64,000 nucleotides of DNA from Notolepis coatsorum (GCA_963971535.1 OZ020592.1:52764762-52828761), one strand, 5' to 3'; shown: positions 28,494 to 40,900, counted from the first letter of the stretch. Translations and numbers: made by a program. The notes: generated by a model not told the origin, from the letters alone.

Positions 28494-29172
28494 TGTTTAT
28501 ACACACTGTAGTTTGTAGTTTATTACACGCTAAACATCGCCCATTTCCAAGATAATCCAGTATTTTTCCATAGATCACGAGATAAAACGTGTTATATGCA
28601 ATAAGCCCAAACCATTCTGGTTGATCCCCTGAAACCCCAAATACTCCCAAATCATGTACCATGTACACATGTGCCTTCACAAAATTATCAAGGGGGGGGG
28701 GGTAGTCTTACCCCGAAAATGCGATCATTACAAAACGCTTGGTTTATGTCCGGTAAAGTAAGAAACTGTGATCGTTACAGACACATGTTTCAGGTTTGGT
28801 AAAATAGACATAGGGGGTCCTTACCTTAGCCAGAAGGTAATCCAAAAAGAATAATTCCAATGATCCCATTCGGCGATCGCGTTTACTCGTTTATATGTAA
28901 TTACACGTGTTTACGGGACACTATAGGTTTTGAGGCGAGCAGATCTGCTAGCGATTGCTTTGCAGGAGCTCCTCCCCCTCAGAGCGAGTCTCAATAGTCC
29001 AGTTCATTCATTGTCTCTCCTGATACATTTCTAACAGAGTTCAAAAGGTAGGCGATACTGCCACCTGGTGAGATTCGATCGGCATTGTAATTCCAAAGTA
29101 GCGGCTAGAGGGACGGCTAGAGTGATCTGGATAATCATTTAGAACGGGGATCAAAGGAAAAAGATCAAAGGA
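28494..29172. other. Intergenic, nothing recognised
   Basis: A G homopolymer near 28692 is the only simple repeat. No supported gene. Confidence 0.5.
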
Positions 29173-29293
29173 GGGGCGCCCAAGTGGCGAACCATGTAAT
29201 GCGCTGCGTCGCGGCACAGCCGACCCGGGGTTTGATTCCCGGACCCGGCGTCATTTGCCGAATGTCTTCCCCCCGCTCTGTCTCCCGTTCTTC

Positions 29294-29388
<95 letters not shown>

Positions 29389-29431
29389 GGACTGCCCAGT
29401 AGTAAAAAGCGATAAACACTAAAAAAAAAAT
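29173..29431 (+). mobile_element. tRNA-derived SINE with (TC)n insertion
   Basis: The head ggggcgcccaagtggcgaac resembles a tRNA 5' end with an A box, and ggtttgattcccgg at about 29229 is a pol III B box. The body (aatgtcttccccccgctctg) leads to a TC array (29300-29385) and an A-rich tail. Flanking copies of atcaaagga (29164-29172 and 29432-29440) are a target-site duplication. The internal pol III promoter would drive transcription; mobilisation depends on a LINE in trans. Confidence 0.85.
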
Positions 29432-29556
29432 ATCAAAGGATCTAAAAACGTATTATTACGTGTTTGGCGTTCAAGAGTTGGCGGTGAAACACGTAATATT
29501 ACGTGTTTGACCCCGAATGAGTTACGAGGGCCCGCCGGCAAGTCGGTGCTTGTTAA

Positions 29557-30496
29557 CTCTTTCAGTGCCACTCACGAGGTTTCTCGTGTTTTTTTATAGG
29601 TGGTTGCTAGCCACTCACGAGATTTCTCGGAATTTTTTTTTTTTTTTTTTTTTTTTGCGATCTGAAAAATTATTGCATCACCCGAGCCTACCCGAGTATT
29701 GCCGAGCAGCGCCGGTGATCACTGTGGAAAAAAGCGCCCCCTGTCGTCTCCCAGATGACATAAGTGATTTTGGAATGGACTCAATGAAAATGAATGGGGA
29801 AAAAAATCCGGTACTCCACATTTTCCAGTTCACTGATCCAGCCGGGGTTACTAGAGTTCATTCTGGAGCCTCAGATCCCCGCGGATCATGGAGATCCACT
29901 GTGTCGCGTTGGATCCATACACGTATCGATTTTTTCGAATGGTGATCAGGAATTGGAATATACCAGTTGGATACCATCTGATGTCAGGTAAGGACTCTAT
30001 GTTATCAGTGGTAGGATAATCAGAGTAAGTTTGATGAAGTTATAAGCTGTTTTGTGAAATGTCTTCTTTCGGTTTCAATGTAAAACTCCGAGAGGAAATC
30101 AACGAGGCGATTATCCGCGCGCGGCCGTAATGTGCGTGCGTGCACGTATAATATTGATCATCTAGCGTTTATTTGAAAACGATTCATAAAAAGGCCGACG
30201 AATATCAACGTTGTGGAATATTCCACTAAAAGACGATTTTCATAGAATGCTCCAGAATGAGCTGTTTTTTATATCAAAACGGGGGCTTTTCTAACTGCTC
30301 TGAAACGGCAACGACGCGATAAAAAAACAATCTGCCTTCACAGCACTGTCTGGAAAATAGTCTTTGATAATGCGATGGGCAGATTAGACACATAGCCATA
30401 ATTTAAAACATAGATTAGGCGATATTAACGTTAACATTGGCGCGGATGGTGGCATTCAAGCGGTAAAATGGAAAACCAGGCGTGGCACTGAAAGAG
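29557..30496. mobile_element. piggyBac-type MITE (CTCTTTCAGTGCCA ends, TTAA target)
   Basis: TTAA at 29553-29556 and 30497-30500. The left end ctctttcagtgccactcacg and right end cgtggcactgaaagag are inverted repeats. The cactcacgag(g/a)tttctcg motif is duplicated near the left end. A T homopolymer is inside and no transposase is present. Confidence 0.88.
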
Positions 30497-30500
30497 TTAA

Positions 30501-30905
30501 GAGAAACACATTCCTGATTGACTACCCGACTTCCTCAAAACCCTAAACACAAATCTCAAAACTCACACACAAAATGCTAAATCCTACACTTCTCTTGCAA
30601 AAGCACACTTTACCCTCAAAACAGTGTTAACTCTTCAATAAATGGTCTTTTCTTTTCAAATGACAAACACATACATCATAATGAGTAGACATTCTAAACA
30701 GTAGAATTGTGCCTTTGCATGTTCAGTGTTACACTTTCACCTGTTGGATGTTTCAAGTTTCAAGTTTTGTTTTACTGTATTTTGTCACTGTATAAAGTGC
30801 ATGTACATTACAGTGAAATGCTTGGTTCTGTAAAATATTACCATATAATGTTTTTTACGTATACTCAAATAGAAAACAACACACAATATTTTACTGTATA
30901 ATAAC
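30501..30905. other. Left flank of the BEL-A insertion
   Basis: AT-rich, nothing supported as a gene. The last five bases (ataac, 30901-30905) are the left target-site duplication of the large nested insertion. Confidence 0.6.
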
Positions 30906-31513
30906 TGTAACTGCAGCTATGGTTAACAGTTGGTTAATATAGTTATTTATGTTTACAATTTATATGCTTATTTTGTATAATAGTAATAATACACTCAATT
31001 GCTTTTCAATGTATTTCTTATTTGTTTTATATAAGATATATATTAGTGGCGCACTGTGTTTTCTATTTTATTTGTGCAATTACCACATCTCACGAGAGTT
31101 GACACCCCTGGTATCCGGTGACGTGTTTCCGCCTTCTTTCTCTTGCGTTGGACCATGAACGTGAGTGGTAACGAAATTACCTGCCGTTCTAATAACTAAA
31201 GAACAATCCATCAAGCCAACGTATCAAGACAATCTTTCAAGATAGAAGAAACACTACAGTAACGCATCGATGTTCTCATGTACTGGCACGCAGCCAATAA
31301 GGTATTGATTGATGGAGATAATAATTGTGGTATATGTTTTAGTGATGTTCCAACTATTGGTGATGGACTTGTGATAGTAATAGTATCTTTTGTATGCAGA
31401 CAGCATTTGTACTCATACAGATTTTACGGTTTGGATGAAGGTTCGGATGCTTCTTCATTAAAATCAGTTCAAGAAATCAACTTGTGTTTTGCGTCGTGCC
31501 AGAGGATGTCACA
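30906..31513 (+). repeat. BEL-A 5' LTR
   Basis: Starts tgtaactgcagc and ends gatgtcaca (TG...CA). A tatataag sequence near 31028 could serve as a TATA box. It differs from the 3' LTR at roughly eight bases and two or three small indels by eye. No convincing tRNA primer-binding site was recognised immediately downstream. Confidence 0.93.
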
Positions 31514-32598
31514 GTAAAATCTTAACTGCACGTTAAGTCAAGTTGGAAGCAAGATGGCGCCGCTGGTCTTCGTCTCATGAAGCAACGCGAGGAAAGGACC
31601 ACGGTGTAAACCACAAGATGGCGCCGATGTTCAAGACAACGCTCATCAAACAACAGCACCAGGAATGACGGCATCTGTGTAAAGTTTCAACTCGCTTTCT
31701 CCACCACTAAAAAGGCAACGTTGCATCAAGAGATATATTTGCAAGAAACCCCATAAGGTTGGACACTTATAAGAAGTAGTGATCTAACAAAGGGTAATAT
31801 TGTAGATGTACTAACAAGGCAAACAGTTGCACAGAGCTATATATTTGCAAAAGCCATATGGTTGGACACTTGTAAGAATTAGTGATCTAACAAAGGGTAA
31901 TTTTGTAAACGTATTAGAAGGGTGATAGGAGTGAGTCACAACTACAAGGTGTCGCCTTTTTTCCATGTGTTTAATTTTGTAACGTTTGAAACACCGTATT
32001 CTTTAGATCTTCATTAATGTATTGAAATAAGAGATTTGAGGTTAAAAGTGCAATTTCATTGTTCAACCTTACTTGATACATATAGAGTAAAGGGGAATTC
32101 AGCCTACATTAGTAAAGTCAACTAGCCTGGTATAAAATAAGTCAACCAGCCTAGTTAGTAAAGTCAACTAGCCTGGTATAAAATAAGTCAACCAGCCTAG
32201 TTAGTAAAGTCAACTAGCCTGGTATAAAATAAGTCAACCAGCCTAGTTAGTAAAGTCAACTAGCCTGGTATAAAATAAGTCAACCAGCCTAGTTAAACAA
32301 GTGAATTAGCCTGGTATAAAATAAGTCAACCAGCCTAGTCAAACAAGTCAACCAGCCTAGTTAAGTAAGGTCAACTAGCCTGGTATAAAATAAGTCAACC
32401 AGCCTAGTTAAGTAAAGTCAACTAGCCTGGTATAAAATAAGTCAACCAGCCTAGTTAAATAAGTAAACAAGCTTGGTTAATTAAGTCTATATTTATAACT
32501 AAGCAACTAATTAAGTAATCACACTTCAAGTAAAATAACAAGGCTTATACATTTATTAGTCTTGCATATTAACTTGACATTTACACATAGTCTTCAAC
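31514..32598 (+). other. BEL-A leader region
   Basis: Long untranslated stretch between the 5' LTR and the gag start. It contains a duplicated agtgatctaacaaagggtaat segment (near 31770 and 31883) and the 46-bp tandem array described separately. Ends just before the gag ATG at 32599. Confidence 0.7.
32100..32490 (+). repeat. 46-bp tandem array in the BEL-A leader
   Basis: About 7-8 units of 46 bp, the first four almost identical (starting 32111, 32157, 32203, 32249). Each contains actagcctgg, then tataaaataagtcaa, then ccagcctagt, so each unit is an imperfect stem-loop with an AT-rich loop. Array lies about 100 bp before the gag ATG. Confidence 0.92.
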
Positions 32599-34245
32599 AT
32601 GTCACATAAAGGAGAGATTACTGAGCTAAAACAAGAAGATGACACAATAGCTCCAAAGGAACAGATCATCGAACAGGTTGAAGAGGAACCTAGAAGCACA
32701 GAAGATTCCCAAGAGCAGCCCGAAAAGTGTAAAGACGGCGACACTGCTGAAAGGAATACAAGAAAAAGTGGAAGAATCATAACTCTGACAGAGAAGGGCA
32801 GAGGGATGCAAGAGAAGAAAGTGATAGGACTCCAACGAAAGTTCCAAGTCATATACAACACATGGAAAGTAAACGTGAGAAACGCCAAGGAGATACTATC
32901 GCAAGCTGAGACAGGAACTGAGGAACTCGAAACAGTCATCACTGAAATCCGTGGTTTCTGCGCTGACGTCCAGCGCGCATATGACGAACTACGACAAGTT
33001 GACACGCCAGATCAGGAAACCCGTAGGAGGGTCGATCTGTGCTCACAAACATCCCAGATCATCTTCAAAAGAGCCTCAAGCCGACTGCATGGAACACCTG
33101 AAGATGAAGATGACTATCCTGAAGACAGTTCTCTATTCACAGGAACCAACAACTCTTACTTCTCTAACTCAAAGAAGACCTCAGTACATTCGAAAGGGTC
33201 CACAGCAAGACGTCAAAATGCTGCTGCCGATGTCGCTGCAGGCCAAGCTGTTCTCAAGAAGAAGAAAAAAGAAAAAGCTAACAAAAGAGCAAGAACAAGA
33301 ACATAGTGAAATACAGCAGCTGGAAGAGGAACATACAGCCCTCCAAAGAGAGGAAGCTACAATCAAAGCTCAATTGGTATCGCAGCATACAGCCCTAGAG
33401 GAAAGGAGAAGAAGAGTACAGCAATTGGAAGAAAGGAAAAGTCTAAATGCAGCCCAAGCAAGAATCCAAGTGTACGACCAAGTGGCGACTACAGAAGAAG
33501 AAGAAGAAGAGAAGCTAAGCATCGAAGTGGATAGCGAGAGGAGAGCAATCAACCAAATACCTGCTCCTACAACTCCTCCTTCCCCGTATGTGCTCTCTGC
33601 ACCAAGAACTGTGGCCCCCCTCCTGGGTGAAAGTACTTCAGAGCTCGTCAGGATCCTAGCTGACGCAGTGAGTTCAAACAGAATCCCCATTCCTGAACCT
33701 GTAGTATTCAAAGGGGATCCATTACTATACAGTGACTGGAAACTATAATTTCAAACTCTGATAGATCAGAAGAACATCAAGGGAAATGAAAAGATCTACT
33801 ATCTCCGCAAGTATGTAGATGGAGATGCAAGAAAAGCGATCAATGGCTATTTCCTACTCGGCACAGAGAACGCTTATGTTGCAGCGTGGATGCTTTTGAA
33901 CGAGAGATATGGAAACCCATTCACTATCGCACAGTCCTATAGAGAGAAGCTCAACGAGTGGCCCAAGATCGGACACAAAGACAGCCTCGAGCTCAGAAGC
34001 TTCGTTGATTTTCTCCGCAGTTGTGAGGCGGCTATGATGAACATAAAGGCCCTGGAAATCCTGAACGACTGTAATGAGAATAGGAAGATTATCTCCAAGC
34101 TTCCAGACTGGTTGATGGCCAGGTGGAGTAGAAAGTCTGTTAAAATGGAAGATCGGAATGGCCATTTCCCAACTTTCAGCCAGTTCATCGCGTTCCTGAA
34201 TTACGAAGTAAGGATCGCCTGTCACCCAATTACCTCCATGCATTC
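32599..34245 (+). pseudogene. BEL-A gag-like protein, N-terminal part
   Basis: Starts at the ATG at 32599. The first 235 codons are acidic/basic with a helical region (VIGLQRKFQVIYNTWKVNVR). A frameshift in the AAG-rich tract around 33250 moves the protein to the next frame, which reads a Glu/Gln/Arg coiled coil (HSEIQQLEEEHTALQ...) and the conserved VPEP-like block IPIPEPVVFKGDP. An in-frame TAA at 33746 follows DWKL. The same frame then continues with the capsid-like region (KIYYLRKYVDGDARKAINGY, LNERYGNPF, LPDWLMARW). It is cut at 34245 by BEL-B and resumes at 46409. Confidence 0.85.
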
Positions 34246-35563
34246 TGTTGTGAAGGGCCAGATTGAACTGAGAATCTACCTTTATTGTTTGATATACTTT
34301 GTATATTATTTATATATATACACAGAATATCCCTTTACCTGCGTTCAAACCAGAGTAATATTCGCTCTCCTATTGGATAGCGCCCCCAGGCGCCAGCGCG
34401 CAAGCCCCCAACGGCAGGTTCAAAGACAAGTTCAGGCATGTCAGAACATGCCCGGAGTCAGCGTATTGATACCAGACAAAGACTGCGGTTTGGGACTAGA
34501 TATTCACTTAAGTATAAATACAGCGCAAGGTGCGCACACCAGTAGTTCAGCCTCGTTTCAGTACCTTAACCACCTTCACCACGAGTCAACGTGCAGTGAA
34601 GTGAGCAACCTAGCGTCTAACAGAGCATTGAGAACCACGTGCAAATAGAATAGTAAAAGTGTCAGAGTTTAATGAAGTAACGTCGAGTTCGACCTAATCT
34701 AATGTGAAGTAAATAGTCGTTCATTTATTGTATATCGTGCGGCCACAGTTCGTTCGTGTGTAGCATTACCCAGCGGTTCGTCGTGTCTTTAGCTAGTGTA
34801 CTTAGCCAGGGTGTGTGGCCTAAATACGTCGCCCACACCCGAGGAGTCCTAGGCGGAGAACCGTTGGACATGTACACAGGAGAATCGGCGTTGGCGATTG
34901 CAGAACCATTACTGGTTGGATTATATTGATTTGGAACGTGGTACCCGGAGAAGAGCATCGTTGATTTCCACTGTCGTTTGGGATTCAACCTCGTGAGGAT
35001 TACAACTCGGGCCGGCCTCGTGGACGGAGGCTGGCTAGCTGTCATCAATGCTATCTAGCATTTGGATTACAATTATTACTTTGCTGCTGATCAAGGGAGT
35101 TTACAAGGACCGACTCCTGTACCTGGAGTCTCTTTATTCCTCATTGAATCAGACGGAGTACCCGAACATTCCTCTACCCTCCAGGCCTTACACCCCCGGA
35201 GGGAACCCATTGTCTCCAGGCGGTACCAGTGTTGCCCTATCTAGTTGCTACTATACGACAGGTGGTGTCAACTTAGACCCATCGTAGGATTCCTGCTATT
35301 CTTAGTGACTCATGCTATTGACTGACTTTACGCATATTCTTCGCCATACAAGCGCGACCCTAATTCTCATTCTGTAACCTAATGTTGCCTAATAATAATA
35401 AATTACCCTCAAATACTATTTCTTTGTCAATGCCGTGTTCTTGTGGGTGTTCACCATCTATATTTGATGTACTGTCTGGCCAGTAATTAAAGTACATAAC
35501 TAGCAGTGGTTTAATCTATCACAATCTTTAATACAGTCAGGGTTTTGTAACCCCTCAGTTACA
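34246..35563 (+). repeat. BEL-B 5' LTR (1318 bp)
   Basis: TG...CA ends. The near-identical copy starts at 43075, with about a dozen substitutions and one 6-bp difference (gacgga present near 35152, absent in the 3' LTR) by eye. Short open frames inside are not supported as genes. Confidence 0.93.
34513..34520 (+). promoter_or_regulatory. Probable TATA box of BEL-B LTR
   Basis: tataaata in a GC-richer surround; transcription would start roughly 25-30 bp downstream, near 34545. The same sequence is kept in the 3' LTR. A possible polyadenylation signal aataaa is at 35398-35403. Confidence 0.55.
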
Positions 35564-35565
35564 AT

Positions 35566-35581
35566 TGGTCCTTCGAGCCGG
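35566..35581 (+). promoter_or_regulatory. BEL-B primer-binding site, tRNA-Tyr type
   Basis: tggtccttcgagccgg starts 2 nt after the 5' LTR and is complementary to the 3' end of vertebrate tRNA-Tyr including CCA (recalled sequence). It would prime minus-strand DNA synthesis. Confidence 0.75.
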
Positions 35582-35621
35582 AGGGTATCAGTGTAATATT
35601 TAATATAATATTAATATTGAC

Positions 35622-37990
35622 ATGGCCAGCGGTGAACACTCTCCAAGCGGCTCCCCTAAGCTAGAACACCCGCAGCGCAAACGTCAGCTACCTCCATATC
35701 TGGAGGAATTCGCTTTCGTTCTACCCCCTAGCTTATCTAAACAGACGTTAAATACGGATAAATCGGATAGTTTAAGCATGTCCAATCCTATCGACTTGGC
35801 GACCCTGCCAGTAGAGACCCCAGTGGGTTCAAACGAAACTGACTTAGCTCACGGGGGGGACCAAGTGGGACATGACGTGACTATACCTCCAGACAGCGTC
35901 ACCGGGATAGACCCCGGAGCGCTCCAGGATAAAGAAAGCGCTCCAGGGATAGAACCCGACACACAACCAAGAGAAGAGAACCGCGCCCAGGAGATAGACC
36001 TCGGAGCGCGCCAGGAGAACAGATCTCCAACAAGCCCTGTCAGCACCCGATCACCTCCGTCAGTGTCATCCCCCAGCGAGGCGGACCAGAGACTGGCGCA
36101 AGCCTTGATCGCCACGCTGACAGCCTCAACCGAAAGAGACCGACTCCAGGGTGAGCGCGACCGGCTTCAAGCAAAGACGCTTAGTGAGCGCGAACACTCT
36201 GCCACGGAAAGAGAGCGCCTCCACGCGCAACTCCAAGCGCAAGCCCTTAGTGAGCGCGAACACTCTGCCGCGGAACGAGAGCGCCTCCGGGCGCAACAAT
36301 TAAGTGAGCGCGAACACTCTGCCGTGGAACGAGAGCGCCTCCAGGCTCAACAGATGAGCGAGCGTGAACAACGAGAGCGCCTCCAGGCGCAACAATTAAG
36401 CGAGCGCGAACACTCTGCAGCGGAACGAGAGCGCCTTCACGCGCAACTCCAAGCGCAAGCCCTTAGTGAGCGCGAACACTCTGCAACTGAACGAGAGCGC
36501 CTCCAGGCGCAACAAAGGAGTGAGGACGACCGCATAAGACTGGAGGAGAGGCGCCTTCAGACGGAAGAGAACATCGAACGAGACCGCGCCAATGCACAGC
36601 GCGACGCCGCCAATGCACAGCGCGAAGCAGAGCGCGACCGGCTGCAGGCGCAGATGATAGAACAATTGATCGCCAGGGCGACACCCCCTCTCTCCGCACG
36701 GAGCTCCCGGAGATCATCACGACAAGGGTCTAGGGCACCTTCCCCTACCCGACAAAGCGACCCGGGACCCGGCCAACAGGAGGAACCTGTCTACGTCTCC
36801 GAGCCCCCTCCCCGACCGGTCCATACGAGACCCAGCCAACGGGAAGAACCGGCCTATGTCGCCGAGAGACTAACTAGAAGACTCCAGGACCTAGAAGAGG
36901 AAGATGAGGAATATCAAGCCCACCAGCACGAACGTACTCTGGACCAGGAGGCCCAGTACAGCCCCGACTTCAGCCCCGAGTCACTGCACTACAAACCCCG
37001 ACCCAACTCACGGGTGAGTTTGACGTACAGTCAGCACCGAGGAACAGCACCTGGGGACCCGGCCTCTGGTACCCACCAAGTACTAACCCACGACCACACG
37101 TACGGGGAGACTCGCCCAGGAGGCCTCTTCCCCTACGCTCACCAATGTACCAGCCATCCATGGCATCGTACCTTGGCACACCGACGTTCCCAGACTTTAC
37201 GCGCGAGGACAGAGCACAGTACACGGAATTACGCATGTGTTTGGAGACTATGATGTCCGATGTCCCCGACGAGTCGTACAAATATGCCATCCTCCTCAAG
37301 CATCTCAAGGTGCCCAGAGCGCATAACATAGCGCTGGCATATTCCAACTCAAGCACCCCATACTCCGCGGCTCTGGTGGCCCTCGACCAGCGTTATGGAC
37401 GCATATGGGATTACGTGATCCAAGAAATACGGGATATCGACCGCCTCCCCCCAGCCAAAGACAATAGAGCACTGGATGACCTCTCTATCAAGGTACAATC
37501 CCTCGTGGGGATGCTGGGGTCCCAAAAGGAGAAGGGGAGATATGAACTGTATGCAAATTCTAATGTGGAGCGAATACTGGAGAAGCTCCCTCCAGCCCGC
37601 CAAGAGCGTTTTCGGCGGCAGAGAGACCACCGTGATCCCAACGGCCCAGAGCCATCCCTCCTAGACCTGGCCGCTTTCCTCGCAAGGGAAGTTAGCAGCC
37701 TACGACTGGACACATTCGTGTGGAGTGGATCTAGCCCAAGAGATGGACCTCGGAGGTCCAACGATAACCGCCGGTCAGTGACAGTTATGCACCAGGCCGA
37801 GTCAGTGCCGCAGCACAAGAACCACAGCACCCCCCAGACCAAGGGAAAGTGGAAGATTGTATGCCAGTACTGTGAAAATGAACATTGGCTGTCTCAATGT
37901 GACACCTTCAAGAAGCTGACCGCTGACGAGGTGAGTCAGTGGATCAAAGCCAACCGCGCTGCTTCCGCTGCGCGCGCAGCCATATGGCAG
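35622..37990 (+). pseudogene. BEL-B gag-like protein
   Basis: The ATG at 35622 lies about 40 nt after the primer-binding site. Order: acidic, Ser/Pro-rich N-terminus (about residues 1-165), a long Glu/Arg coiled coil built of repeats (about 168-350), an Arg/Ser-rich hinge, then an acidic region (LEEEDEEYQAH). Near 37140 the frame must shift to continue with the capsid-like part (TREDRAQYTELRMCLETMM, LKHLKVPRAHNIALAY, LEKLPPARQERF). A second frameshift near 37955 leads into zinc knuckles CQYCENEHWLSQC and CFRCARSHMAAEC. Probable nucleocapsid and assembly functions, now broken. Confidence 0.85.
36125..36660 (+). repeat. Coding repeat array in BEL-B gag
   Basis: Tandem DNA units of mainly 54-72 bp encode LSEREHSA(A/T)ERERL(H/Q)AQ-type blocks, about seven times, followed by related NAQRDAANAQREAERDR segments. 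Unit number has clearly expanded by duplication, since an LQAQALSEREHSA block recurs identically. Predicted highly charged helix. Confidence 0.85.
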
Positions 37991-40900
37991 CTGAGTGCCG
38001 CCTAAAGAAAAGATGCAGAAAGTGCGACAGCGCCCACTTGGAGGTCCTACACGACAGCAACAAGAAGAAACCCGTACCCCCAAGCAGCTCGAGAGTGAAC
38101 GTCATGTACATAGACCCTGCGAAGAGCGGGAGCTCCCGAGTGCTCTTGAAGGTGGTCCGAGTGATCTTAAGCTACGAGGACAAGGTCATGGACACTTACG
38201 CCGTCCTAGACGATGGGTCAGAAAAGACTCTCCTCCTCGCATCCACCGCAGCCCGGCTGGGTCTGCGGGGGAGCGAAGAAACAATGACAATCCGTACCAT
38301 TAGAAGAGACCTGAAGACCATAAAGGGTGAAAATGTCTCCTTCACGATAGCAGCGGTCGGGCAGCCCGAGAAGCAGTATAGCATCACTAACGCCTTCACC
38401 AGCCACGGCATAGGCCTGTCACAGTACACCTACCCCATCCCAAAGCTGATGGAGAAATACGTGCACCTACGTCAACTACCTATACCGCTCATCGACGACG
38501 CCACCCCGACCCTGCTCATAGGATCCGACCACGCACACCTCATCGTCCCAACGGACCGGGTCCACATCGGGCCCAGAGGCTGTCCAGCAGCGGTCGAGAC
38601 CCGCCTGGGTTGGACACTACAAGGCCCCCTCTCCGGGTCTTCCAACCGACCGACAGCCACTCGCTGTCTCTACACGAGGATAAACGAAGAAGACACCACC
38701 CTCTTGCAGCACGTCGAGAGGCTATGGACATTAGACGCGATGCCCTTTAAGAATGAAAAGAAACTCGTTCGCTCAAAGGAAGACACTTATGCCATAGCCC
38801 TCCTCGAGCAGAAGACAAAGAGAGTCGAGGTCAACGGAGTGATGAGATACGCAACTCCACTCTTGAGGCGAGAGGGTATGTCCACCCTCCACGCCTCAAA
38901 AGAAGCGACAGAGCGATATCTACTGAACACAGAGCGGCGTCTAGCCAAAGACCCCACTCAAGCCACTGTGTACCGCGCTGAGATCGACAAGCTGATCACA
39001 GCGGGACACATAAAGAAAATTGACATTCAAGAGGCCGACCAGACGATTGAATCCTGGTACGTGCCCCACCACAAGGTCCACCATAACGGCAAGGATCGCA
39101 TTGTATTCAACTGCAGCTACCAGATCGGACTACAGAATCTAAAGAACTCTTGCCCGGCCCGACACTCGGCCCCTCTCTCCTCGGCGTACTACTACGTTTC
39201 CGCCAAGACAAGGTGGCCATCAGCGGCGACATCAAAGGGATGTTCTTGCAGGTGCGACTAGTGGAGGAGGACAAGCCCTTGCTGCGGTTCCTATGGAGAG
39301 AGAGGATCAAAGATGAGCAACTATCCATCTACCAATGGGAGGTCCTCCCCTTCGGAACCACATGCAGCCCATGCTGTGCTACGTTCGCACTGCAAAAACA
39401 TGTAAATGGCTGCTTTTTTATATAGCGCTTTTATCCAAAGCGCTTTACAATTTGTTACTCACATTTGACCCATTCACACACCGATGGCGGAGGCAACCAT
39501 GCAAGGTGCCAACCTGCTCATCGGGAGCAATTAGGGGTTAAGTGTCTTGCTCAAGGACACATCGACACGCTGCCTGGGAGGAGCAGGAATCGAACCGGGA
39601 ACTTCCGGATTGCCAGACGACTGCTCTACCTCCTGACCCTGAAGCTGACGAGGAGGTCAGACAAAGTGTAGAGAGGAGTTTCTACGTGGACAACTGTCTG
39701 CAAAGCGTCTCGACGCCAGAAGAAGTCGAAGCCCTCCTGCTCAAGCTCCGCGCCTCACTGATCAAAGGCGGCTTTGATCTCCGGCAGTGGGCCAGCAGTG
39801 ACCCTCAAGTACTTCGCAGCCTCTCCCCAGAGACAAAGGCAGCAAGCAGCGAGACCTGGACGGCGACCACCCCAGGTGAAGCACAGGAAATGACATTGGG
39901 CCTAGTCTGGCGCTTCAAAACAGACTCGCTCCATTACAAATACACACCCCTGACCACGGAGCAGGGAAGGTCGACCCCTCTACCGACCACCAGACGGAGC
40001 GTATACAGAACATTCTCAAGTCAATACGACCCGCTGGGGTGTATCCTACCTTACACCACTCGGGCGAAAATGATTGTACGAGAGCTGTGGGACAAGGAAC
40101 AGGGCTGACCACCTAGCTTCCACCTGGAGAGAGTGGGAGAGAGAACTCAGCTCGCTCCAAAATGTGAACATACGCCGAAACTACTTCCCACCCACAGTGC
40201 GGCTGGAGACGTGCCAGATGGACCTGCACGTCTTCAGTGACGCCTCAGAAGTGGCCTACGGCTCGGTGGCCTACTTGCGGGCCCGAGAGGAGGGAGCAGA
40301 AATACACACAGCCTTCATCCTGGCTCGCTCAAGGATAGCCCCCGCAAGCAACAATCGATCCCGCGTCTAGAGCTCTGCGCAGCTTTGGTAGGCGCGCAAC
40401 TCGCCACGTTAATCCAACGTGAACTCACCATCCCGGTGCAAAGAACAATCTTGTGGTCAGACTCCATGACCGTACTCACATGGATCCAGTCCGATTCTTG
40501 TAGATACAAGGTCTTCGTGGGAGTCAGAATCACAGAGATTCAAGACCTGGTAGGATCAGCGTGCTGGAGGTACGTGGACACGAAACAGAACCCAGCCGAT
40601 GTCATCACACGGGGGATGTCCCTAGATGACCTCACACGTCACAATATCTACAGTGACGGTCCAGAGTTCCTCAAGCTCCCGGAGGAAGAGTGGCCTACCC
40701 CCACCCCTCGGGAGGCTAGTCAAGAGGAGGCAGAGATCAAGAAATCTATGTTCTGTGGGTTGACGCACAACCCAGTCCCCACTGACCCTAACATAGATGA
40801 CTGCCTCACCTTTGAGAGTGCGCAGCTAAAGACATTCCTGTGGCACCACCCTGAGGTTCCCCCCACTACCGACATTGACGCATCGAACTACGCAGAGGCA

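Noticed and set aside
29173..29260. A free-standing tRNA gene
   Set aside because: A and B boxes are present, but the sequence continues into a SINE body and A-rich tail with flanking duplications.
27868..29480. Possible 1.6-kb decayed piggyBac-like element
   Set aside because: The left end has TTAA and a plausible motif, but the right motif lacks TTAA and matches only about nine bases. Not called.
34725..35287. Frames of 60-107 codons inside the BEL-B LTRs, present in both LTR copies
   Set aside because: Conservation between the two LTRs follows from their recent common origin, and no domain is visible. Treated as LTR sequence.
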